64,000 nucleotides of DNA from Maioricimonas rarisocia (GTDB taxonomy: Bacteria > Planctomycetota > Planctomycetia > Planctomycetales > Planctomycetaceae), in assembly GCF_007747795.1 (NCBI RefSeq), contig NZ_CP036275.1:3836001-3900000 (forward strand). The letters are read 5' to 3'. Below the pieces are notes generated by a model. That model was not told the DNA's origin, ran no database searches, and saw only the letters and a program-made list of their open reading frames with translations. Shown here piece by piece: positions 39,320-46,378 of the stretch (its first letter is position 1; every line of letters begins with the position of its first letter). Made by a program: the position numbers and the translations under genes.

Positions 39320-39388
39320 CGCTCAAAGATGACCGATTGACTCGGCGCATTTTGATGTCTGCTGAGATGTGCGCCTCGAATTACGCCG

Positions 39389-41851
39389 ATGATCGAATTC
39401 CTGCTTCGACTGTTCGACACCGCGGGGTTTCCGCCCCGCTGGCAGTGCGGTATCGCCTGGTCGGAAAACCCGGAGATCGGATGGCTCCACATCGGCTCCG
39501 ATCTCGCCGTCTTCGGTGCCTACTGCGCCATCCCCATCGCACTGGCATTCCTGCTGCGACATCTGCGGGGCTTCCCCTTTCCGATGGTGATGTGGCTGTT
39601 CGTCGCCTTCATTTTCTCTTGCGGGATGACGCACCTGATTGACGCGGGGCTCTTCTACTGGCCCGCATACCGGCTGTCGGCCCTGGCACGATTCATCACG
39701 GCCGTGATCTCGTGGGCAACCGTGATCGCAATGTGTCGCGTCCTTCCAGAAACGCTCACGTTCCGCAGTCGCAAGGAACTCGAACAGGAAATCGCTGCCC
39801 GCACGCGTGAGTTCCAGGAAGCCAATCGCCAACTGCAGAAGGAAATCGCAGAACGACGCCGCATCGAAGAATCGTGGCGGGAAACTGCCGGGCGTCTCCG
39901 GCTGGCGCTGCACGCAGGGCGAATGGGTGCGTGGGACTGGAACGTACAGACCGGCGACACGACGTGGGATGAGACCGAGTTCGACGTCTGCGGGCTCGAT
40001 CCCTCCACCGCTGTGGATGAGCGAACGCTGATCAATCTGATTCATCCCGACGATGTCGACGTGTTCCGGCAGCAGTTGAACAGCTGCATCGAAGGCGGAA
40101 GCGGTGACGAATTGCAGGTCCGGATCGTTCCTCCCAACGGCAACGTTCGCTGGATCTCGAACGAATGCACTCTGGTTCGAGACGAGAACGGGAACCCGCT
40201 TCGAGTCATCGGCGTCAATTACGACGTCACCGAACAACGGGAAGCCGAACTGCACCTTCGCGAAAGGACGGCGGAACTCGAGGCGATCCTCGATCACATG
40301 GGAGACGGAGTGATCGTTCAGGACTCGGCCGGTGGGTTTCCGAAGGTCAACCGCGCGGCGATCGAGATGTATGGCTGCGGAACGCTCGCTGAGACGCACG
40401 CCGCACTTCGCCACTTTCAACGCGGCTCCGGCGGGGTTCGCGTTCTCGACGAGAACGGTGACGAAATGCCGTTCGAAATGTGGCCGCTCCGCCGCGCGCA
40501 CCGTTTCGAGGCGTTCGAAAAGATCGAAGCAACGATCATTGTTCCTGATCGGGAGCGGACATGGACCGGGGTTTTCACCGGCGTGCCAATCGTCGACGAC
40601 GACGGCAGCGGGACGCTGTTCATCGTCACGATCCAGGACATTTCGGGACGGAAAGCCTACGAGAGCGAACTGCAGGAAGCACGCGAAGATGCGGTTCGCG
40701 CAAATCAGTCCAAGAGCACGTTTTTGGCTCACACCAGCCACGAAATCCGTACGCCGATGACCGCCATCATTGGATACGCAGACATCCTCGCGAGTGCACT
40801 CGACAACCGGGAGCAACTCGAGTGCGTTGCCACCATTCGCCGCAACAGCGAGTTTCTGCTCGAGATCATCAATGACATCCTCGACCTGTCGAAGATCGAG
40901 GCCGGTCGACTCGAGGTGGAACAGGAGCCCTGCTCGCCGGTCGCGATTGTCCACAGCGTCCATTCGCTCATGCGGATTCGCGCCACCGAGAACGATCTGG
41001 AGCTCGTCACGGAGTTTGACGGTCCGATCCCGTCGCGAATTCAATCAGACTCGGTTCGGTTGCGGCAGATCCTCGTGAATCTGGTCGGAAACGCCCTCAA
41101 GTTCACAACCGAGGGATCCATTCGACTCAGGACGACATTTGACGCAGACGGCCCGGAGCCGGCCATCTGTTTTGACGTGATCGACACCGGTCCGGGCATT
41201 GAAGCTGCTCGAATCGAACAGATGTTCGAACCGTTCGTGCAGATCGACGCGACCAATCACCTTGCGGAAGGAACCGGCCTGGGCCTGACCATCAGCCGCA
41301 GACTTGCAGAGCTGCTGGGGGGAACCCTCACGGCGACAAGTGAGCCGGGAGTAGGCAGCACGTTCACGCTTCGAATCGTGACCGGCCCCGTTGATGAACT
41401 CTCCGTCGTCGACGTCAACGACGTTCACGAACTGGCAGAACTGCAGGTCGGTCGGGTTGGGGCTCGCCTGGATGGGCGCCGCGTTCTTGTCGTCGACGAC
41501 CGCCGCGACATCCAGTTGCTGGCGAGACACTTTCTGATCGAAGCCGGGGCGGAGGTCATCACTGCCGCGAATGGGCAGGAAGCGGTCGATCTGGCATGCA
41601 ACGAGAACGGCACACTCCCTGAATTTGACGCCGTGGTAATGGACATGCAGATGCCCGTCCTGGACGGGTTCGAAGCGACGAAAGTCTTACGCGCACGGGG
41701 ATTCGACCAACCGGTGATTGCCGTGACCGCCGGTGCCATGCAGGGGGACCGGGACGAGTGCCTGAAGGCGGGTTGCAACGCCTACCTGACGAAGCCGATT
41801 GACGGCGTAGAACTCGTCCGCCTCGTGGCAAGACATGTCGACGATTGCTGA
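39389..41851 (+). CDS. Hybrid histidine kinase with ethylene-receptor-like (ETR1-type) membrane domain
   Basis: An 820-residue protein. Three membrane helices (about 36-130) match the ethylene-binding domain of plant ETR1. D38, Y45, I48, P49, I75, C78 and H82 fall at the same spacings as ETR1 D25, Y32, I35, P36, I62, C65 and H69; C65/H69 bind the Cu(I) cofactor. Seen motifs are SDLAVFGAYCAIP and FIFSCGMTHLID. Then come a coiled coil (140-170), two PAS domains (about 175-300 and 300-435), DHp with H451 (TSHEIRTPMTAII), HATPase (DTGPGI, GTGLGLTISRRL), and a receiver with D752 (VVMDMQMPVLDG). Binding of ethylene or Cu(I) is inferred from residue conservation. A small DHp-like gene is convergent. 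Confidence 0.9.
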   Translation: MIEFLLRLFDTAGFPPRWQCGIAWSENPEIGWLHIGSDLAVFGAYCAIPIALAFLLRHLRGFPFPMVMWLFVAFIFSCGMTHLIDAGLFYWPAYRLSALARFITAVISWATVIAMCRVLPETLTFRSRKELEQEIAARTREFQEANRQLQKEIAERRRIEESWRETAGRLRLALHAGRMGAWDWNVQTGDTTWDETEFDVCGLDPSTAVDERTLINLIHPDDVDVFRQQLNSCIEGGSGDELQVRIVPPNGNVRWISNECTLVRDENGNPLRVIGVNYDVTEQREAELHLRERTAELEAILDHMGDGVIVQDSAGGFPKVNRAAIEMYGCGTLAETHAALRHFQRGSGGVRVLDENGDEMPFEMWPLRRAHRFEAFEKIEATIIVPDRERTWTGVFTGVPIVDDDGSGTLFIVTIQDISGRKAYESELQEAREDAVRANQSKSTFLAHTSHEIRTPMTAIIGYADILASALDNREQLECVATIRRNSEFLLEIINDILDLSKIEAGRLEVEQEPCSPVAIVHSVHSLMRIRATENDLELVTEFDGPIPSRIQSDSVRLRQILVNLVGNALKFTTEGSIRLRTTFDADGPEPAICFDVIDTGPGIEAARIEQMFEPFVQIDATNHLAEGTGLGLTISRRLAELLGGTLTATSEPGVGSTFTLRIVTGPVDELSVVDVNDVHELAELQVGRVGARLDGRRVLVVDDRRDIQLLARHFLIEAGAEVITAANGQEAVDLACNENGTLPEFDAVVMDMQMPVLDGFEATKVLRARGFDQPVIAVTAGAMQGDRDECLKAGCNAYLTKPIDGVELVRLVARHVDDC

Positions 41852-41896
41852 ATCGTCGTATCTGCAGTCGTGAGAGACGATGGGCCGCGCCGCTCT

Positions 41897-41916
41897 CCGG
41901 CGCATCGGTGCGCCGG
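41897..41916. terminator. Hairpin between convergent kinase and DHp-like gene
   Basis: CCGGCGCA and TGCGCCGG form a perfect 8-bp stem with a TCGG tetraloop between the two stop codons. There is no T-run on either side, so it is a moderate candidate for a shared terminator. Confidence 0.4.
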
Positions 41917-41946
41917 GCCGGTTGCGGCACGCTGGCGACAGCATCG

Positions 41947-42186
41947 TCACATGGACCGCCGTTGTCGTCGGACGAGTTGCTCGACGATCCGGGACAACTG
42001 CTGCTGTTCCCGTTCGATGATCTCGAAGAGGTGCTCTCCCTCGCCAGGGCGGACGTACCGGTCGCGTACCAGTTCGACCGCCGTTCGAATCGTGAAAAGG
42101 GAGTGTCGGATCCTGTGCGCGACGCTTTCGTCGGGCGGCACCGGATCACTTCCCTGAAGGCTCAATCGCGTCACGCTCTGAGACAT
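41947..42186 (-). CDS. Orphan 79-residue DHp-like protein
   Basis: A short soluble protein. Residues 23-75 read like the dimerisation/phospho-acceptor (DHp) helices of a histidine kinase: HRIRHSLFTIRTAVELV aligns with the H-box HELRNPLTAIRGAAELL, with H24 in the acceptor position. The second helix, FEIIEREQQQLSRIVEQLV, aligns with the usual IERESxRLSRLVEDLL. The acidic residue after His and the box Pro are replaced (Arg, Ser), and there is no ATPase domain. GAGGTAA lies ten bases before ATG 42186. It is convergent with the hybrid kinase, 96 bases away. A phosphotransfer or dimerisation-partner role is inference. The 355 bases beyond its start (42187-42541) hold nothing I recognise. Confidence 0.6.
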   Translation of the reverse strand: MSQSVTRLSLQGSDPVPPDESVAHRIRHSLFTIRTAVELVRDRYVRPGEGEHLFEIIEREQQQLSRIVEQLVRRQRRSM

Positions 42187-42541
42187 GATGTTGCTTTACC
42201 TCGAATCACAGTCTGTCCGTGCGATGGCAGATCCCTCGTTCTGGCCCGGGGGAACGACGCTGTCCGTTGGCGGATGGGCAGAACCACCCCGGCTGCGCAA
42301 TTGCACTTGGAAACACGCGGCCCGTCACAACGAGCGGACCTGAGGACATGAGAAACACTTCAGCGGGATCTGAACCTGGCTCCCGCAGTACGCTCGAACA
42401 GCAGTCGCAAACGGCGCGCCGATGAGCATTTGGAGCGGTTTTCTCCGGCTCCGGGCGTCTGACTGTCGGTTCGCAGCACACATCGTCTGCTCAGAGTGCG
42501 GAACAAGGTCACGCGGCAGGATGCCGGGCCCGCACCGGGAA

Positions 42542-42991
42542 TCATCCCTGTACCGCCCCTTCGCTGGTGCTGGTTCGACGACCGAAGATCAGGTGGTCGA
42601 TCGACAGACAGCCGGGGCCGGTCAGTGCCAGCCCGACGACGACCAGACCGAGCGTCAGGGCGTACTCCATCCCGCTCTCCTTGATAAAGAATGCCTCGTT
42701 GTGAACCTTGACGATCGCGACGAACATCGTGAATGCCACCGGGATGGCGACAATCCGTGTCAGCAGCCCCAACACCAGTGCCAACCCGCCAAAGAACTCG
42801 GCGCAGGCCGCCAGGATCGCGCTGACCATCGGCAGCGGGACGGCAATGGACTCGAGAAAACCGGCAAACCCCTCGAGCCCGGGGCCGCCAAAGGCTCCGA
42901 ACAGTTTCTGGCTTCCGTGCATCATGAGGACAATGCCCACGATGCCGCGAATCAGCAGCAGTCCCATCCCGTTCACAATCGGGCGATTCAT
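42542..42991 (-). CDS. DoxX family membrane protein
   Basis: A 149-residue protein with four membrane segments: GLLLIRGIVGIVLMMHGSQKLFG, ILAACAEFFGGLALVLGLLTR, IPVAFTMFVAIVKVH and YALTLGLVVVGLALTG. LIRGIVGIVLMMHGSQKLFG and the FGGLALVLGLLTR helix are DoxX signatures; family members are linked to thiol or oxidative stress. AAGGGAAC precedes ATG 42991 and the longer upstream frame is not coding-like. It follows the MarR gene by 79 bases on the same strand, so the two probably form an operon controlled by that regulator. Confidence 0.88.
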   Translation of the reverse strand: MNRPIVNGMGLLLIRGIVGIVLMMHGSQKLFGAFGGPGLEGFAGFLESIAVPLPMVSAILAACAEFFGGLALVLGLLTRIVAIPVAFTMFVAIVKVHNEAFFIKESGMEYALTLGLVVVGLALTGPGCLSIDHLIFGRRTSTSEGAVQG

Positions 42992-43070
42992 GACGTTCCC
43001 TTTCACCTGAGCAAGACACCTGGGTTGTTTGAGCATTGCGGGACGACGGATTGCCGCCCCTCCTCCGACA

Positions 43071-43550
43071 TCAGTCCGCGTCGACGACACCGGCGCGGGC
43101 CCGCACCATGAGCGCGTTGATCTGTTGCAGCTCCTCGGGGCTGAGATGTCCCAGATTCGCCCGGTGGGCATCCAGAACAGGCTCATCCAGAGTGCTGAGA
43201 AGCTGCAGCCCTCTCTTCGTGATCTGCGTGCACACGACGCGACGATCCGTGGTCGACCGGGCCCGCTCGACCAGGTCCGCCTTGACCAGACGATCGATCA
43301 GCCGCGTCATATCCGGAACGCGCGTGACCATCTGCTGGCCGATCTCATGCGAGGAGAGACCGTCCCGGTTGCCGCGCAGAATCCGCAGAATGTTGTACTG
43401 AGCGTGCGAAATCCCGTGCTCGCGAAACAGCCGCTCGAGCCGGATCATCAGCAGATTGTTCGTGCGAAGGATGTTCAGTTGCGCCTCCTGTTCGAGCGAA
43501 TCGAACGGATGGCGTTTGCGAACTTCCGTTTGCAGATTCGTTTCCGACAT
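43071..43550 (-). CDS. MarR family transcriptional regulator
   Basis: A 159-residue winged helix-turn-helix protein. The recognition region reads SHAQYNILRILRGNRDGLSSHEIGQQM, followed by the typical MarR wing DLVERARSTTDRRVVCTQITKRG with the conserved DRR. AGGAGAAG precedes ATG 43550. Members repress a neighbouring gene and release on binding a phenolic compound or on Cys oxidation; the single Cys here (VVCTQI) sits in the wing. The downstream doxX gene and the dyad at its own promoter (43583-43602) make autoregulation likely. Confidence 0.92.
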   Translation of the reverse strand: MSETNLQTEVRKRHPFDSLEQEAQLNILRTNNLLMIRLERLFREHGISHAQYNILRILRGNRDGLSSHEIGQQMVTRVPDMTRLIDRLVKADLVERARSTTDRRVVCTQITKRGLQLLSTLDEPVLDAHRANLGHLSPEELQQINALMVRARAGVVDAD

Positions 43551-43571
43551 GCTCTTCTCCTGCGAGCCCCA

Positions 43572-43602
43572 ATCGTAGAGCCAACAATAGTTGTTTCAAC
43601 AG
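43572..43602 (-). promoter_or_regulatory. Promoter and MarR operator candidate
   Basis: On the minus strand TTGAAA (43599-43594) and TACGAT (43577-43572) are 16 bases apart, just upstream of the MarR gene. Between and over them lie two overlapping dyads: AACAA-TAG-TTGTT (43583-43595) and TAGTTG-TTT-CAACAG (43588-43602). MarR-type operators are usually such short dyads over the promoter, so autorepression fits. Confidence 0.5.
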
Positions 43603-43755
43603 GCATCTTCGGAAGACGCCGGGATTTTAGCCGTGACTCCCGACGTGCAGCGGACCAATGAACCCCTGACCGGCTCCCGGTGTCAGCGGGAGGATCGCCG
43701 CGTCGGAGCGGCCCAGACCCGAAACCGGAACCGAAAGCCCTGGACAGCAACCGCC

Positions 43756-44094
43756 ATGAAGACCATCAGCTGGGACGAGTTTGAGCAGGTCGAACTGCGA
43801 GTCGGCACGATCGTGGACGTCAGCGATTTTCCCGAAGCACGCAAGCCGGCCTGGAAGATCACTGCGGACTTCGGTGACGAGTTCGGCACCCGCGTCTCGA
43901 GTGCCCAAATCACCGACCTGTATACGAAGGAGGACCTGCTCGGTCGCCAGATCGTCGGCGTGATCAATTTCCCTCCGAAGCAGATTGGCCCGGTCCGCTC
44001 GGAGTTTCTGGTCACCGGCTTCTATCGTCCCGACGGGGCCGTTGTGCTGGCCGTTCCGGAGCGGGAGGTTCCCAACGGAGCGAAACTCGCCTGA
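43756..44094 (+). CDS. csaA: CsaA-like tRNA-binding domain protein
   Basis: A 112-residue OB-fold protein of the EMAP-II/tRNA-binding family. It matches CsaA along its length: [59 protein letters not shown] and a closing PNGAKL. CsaA is described as an export-related chaperone, though only the RNA/peptide-binding fold is visible here. ATG 43756 is the family start; the open frame upstream runs into the MarR promoter region and is not coding-like. It is divergent from the MarR-doxX operon. Confidence 0.9.
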   Translation: MKTISWDEFEQVELRVGTIVDVSDFPEARKPAWKITADFGDEFGTRVSSAQITDLYTKEDLLGRQIVGVINFPPKQIGPVRSEFLVTGFYRPDGAVVLAVPEREVPNGAKLA

Positions 44095-44224
44095 ACAGAA
44101 CAGGCTCATCGAGTGTCTGTCTCCACCTCGCAGGGCGTGCTGGTCCCCTTCGCACTGGCAATGTTCACGCAGACTGCGACAATACCGGGGATCACCTGAC
44201 TCCTGATCCGGGGAGAGACACATC

Positions 44225-46258
44225 ATGTGCAGCCGCAATGCGGGCCAACTGACGGCTGGTCTGGAACATCCACAGTTTCTGTTCGGAGGCCGCCGCCTGG
44301 TGGCGCTGCTGCTCCTGCTGGCCTTGGGTTTGTTCGGTGGTCGGGCGAACGCTGCGGACGACAACAGTCCGATCGGACGTCGCATCGACAATTTCGAACT
44401 CCCCGATTCGCTCGGAGCGCTGCACACGCTCGAACAGTACCACGACCGTTCACTGGTCGTCGTCGCTTTTGTCGGGGTCGAATGTCCGATCGCAAGGTTG
44501 TACGCCCCTCGGCTGGAGCAGATCGCACGGGACTATGCGGATCGCGGTGTGACCGTCCTCGCCATCGATTCCAATCGGCAGGACTCACTGACGGATCTGC
44601 AGGGATACGTGAATCGGCATGGCATCTCCTTTCCGGTTCTTCGGGACAGCGGAAACAGGATTGCTGACCAGTTCGGTGCCCTCCGCACGATCGAGACGTA
44701 CGTGCTCGATCAGCAGCGGACGATCCGGTATCACGGTCGGATCGACGACCAGTATGGAGTGGGATACAGCCGCTCGGAGCCCACGCGCAACGACCTGCGG
44801 GAAGCACTTGACGAACTGCTCACGGACCAGCCGGTCAGCGTTCCGCAGACGAAAGTCGTGGGTTGTTTTATCGGCCGGGTCCGGAAGCCTCAGGCGGATG
44901 CCTCGGTCACTTACTCACGCGATGTTGCCTCCGTCCTGAACCGTCACTGCGTGGAATGTCACCGGGAGGGCGAGATCGCCCCCTTCGCGCTCAGCAGCTT
45001 CGACGACGCCGTCGGCTGGGGCGAAACGATCGCCGAAGTCATCCGGGAGCAGCGGATGCCCCCCTGGCACGCGAATCCGGCTCACGGAGAGTTCGCCAAC
45101 TCCCGCCTGATGTCTGACGAAGAGAAGCAGACGATCTACGACTGGGTCGAAGCCGGCATGCCCGAGGGGGATCCTGCCGTTCTGCCCTCGCTGCCGCAGT
45201 TCGTCGAAGGCTGGCAACTCCCAAGACGGCCGGACCAGGTCGTGGCCATGCGCAGCAAACCGTTCGACGTGCCGGCGGAAGGAACGATCGAGTATCAGTA
45301 CTTCGCCGTCGATCCCGGCTTCACCGAAGACCGTTGGATTGCGGGTGCTGAAGTCGTGCCGGGCAACCGCAACGTCGTCCACCACGCGATCGTCTTTTTC
45401 AGTCCTCCGAACGGCCGGGGCCCGCAGGGGCTGGGCTGGATCAGTGCTTACGTCCCGGGCTTCCGTCCTCCGGAGCCTGTCACGGGCCTGGCCCGCCGCG
45501 TACCGGCCGGCTCGAAGCTCATCTTTCAGATGCACTACACGCCGAACGGCTCTCCCCAGCAGGACGTGACAAAGATCGGCCTGCTGTTCGCCGATCCCGA
45601 GACCGTCACGGAAGAACTCGTCACGCAGGTCGCGGTCGATCCGAAGTTCGAGATCCCGCCGCACGCGGAGGAGTATCGCATCAGCACCACGCGGCGGCAT
45701 TGGCCGAAGGGTAGCCGGCTGCTCGCTCTGACGCCCCACATGCACCTGCGCGGCCGCTCGTTTCGCTTTGTCGGTCACTTTCCGGACGGACGGGACGAGA
45801 TCCTGCTCGATGTACCGCACTACGACTTCAACTGGCAACACACTTACCAGCTTGCAGAACCGCTGAACCTGCCGGAGGGATTCAGCATCGAGTGCATCGC
45901 CACGTACGACAATTCGGGCAACAACCCGGTGAATCCGGATCCGTCTGCCGCAGTCACCTGGGGCGACCAGAGCTGGGAAGAAATGATGATCGCCTTCTTC
46001 GAAGTGGCGATCCCGCGCGGCTCGTTGGTCGCGAAACAACGGAGCCGAACTGTTTCTGCAGAAGTTCGTGGCAAGGCGGAGAAGGCTGCCGACGAGATGT
46101 TCCGCCGCTTTGACCTGGACGGGGACGGCCGAATCGCGCGGGGCGAAGTTCCGCCGGCGTTCGGCGCCTTCGGCTTTGGGCGGTTCGATGCGAACGGCGA
46201 CCGCTGGCTGACACGCGAAGAGGTCCTGCAGGAAGCGCTCCGCTCAATCGATCGCTGA
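44225..46258 (+). CDS. Exported redoxin / c-type cytochrome / PHM-like copper monooxygenase / EF-hand fusion
   Basis: A 677-residue protein with a signal (LVALLLLLALGLFGGRANA). Domains: redoxin-like (about 50-205) with a single Cys in VGVECPIARLYAP (C87); cytochrome-type HCVECHREGEIAPF (C242, C245, H246); and a copper type II monooxygenase-like pair of domains (about 350-600). The copper ligand pattern is complete: H386-H387 (VVHHAIVFF), H437 (QMHYTP), H505 and H507 (TPHMHLRG) and M587/M588. Two C-terminal EF-hands follow (FDLDGDGRIARGEV, FDANGDRWLTREEV). GGGGAGAG precedes ATG 44225. PHM enzymes hydroxylate peptides or amines; the substrate here is unknown. Confidence 0.82.
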   Translation: MCSRNAGQLTAGLEHPQFLFGGRRLVALLLLLALGLFGGRANAADDNSPIGRRIDNFELPDSLGALHTLEQYHDRSLVVVAFVGVECPIARLYAPRLEQIARDYADRGVTVLAIDSNRQDSLTDLQGYVNRHGISFPVLRDSGNRIADQFGALRTIETYVLDQQRTIRYHGRIDDQYGVGYSRSEPTRNDLREALDELLTDQPVSVPQTKVVGCFIGRVRKPQADASVTYSRDVASVLNRHCVECHREGEIAPFALSSFDDAVGWGETIAEVIREQRMPPWHANPAHGEFANSRLMSDEEKQTIYDWVEAGMPEGDPAVLPSLPQFVEGWQLPRRPDQVVAMRSKPFDVPAEGTIEYQYFAVDPGFTEDRWIAGAEVVPGNRNVVHHAIVFFSPPNGRGPQGLGWISAYVPGFRPPEPVTGLARRVPAGSKLIFQMHYTPNGSPQQDVTKIGLLFADPETVTEELVTQVAVDPKFEIPPHAEEYRISTTRRHWPKGSRLLALTPHMHLRGRSFRFVGHFPDGRDEILLDVPHYDFNWQHTYQLAEPLNLPEGFSIECIATYDNSGNNPVNPDPSAAVTWGDQSWEEMMIAFFEVAIPRGSLVAKQRSRTVSAEVRGKAEKAADEMFRRFDLDGDGRIARGEVPPAFGAFGFGRFDANGDRWLTREEVLQEALRSIDR

Positions 46259-46378
46259 GCCTCGGCGGCGGATCGGGACGAGAGCACGACTGATCGCGCC
46301 GCACCGACTGCTGGAACTCCCGGCGCACGTCTTGCGCCTCAACGACCGATCGCCCAGATGAGATACCGGGGAGCCGGA

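Noticed and set aside
39323-41044. A leftward open frame of about 570 codons opposite the ethylene-receptor-like kinase
   Set aside because: It is the reverse reading of codons under selection on the plus strand, without domain similarity.
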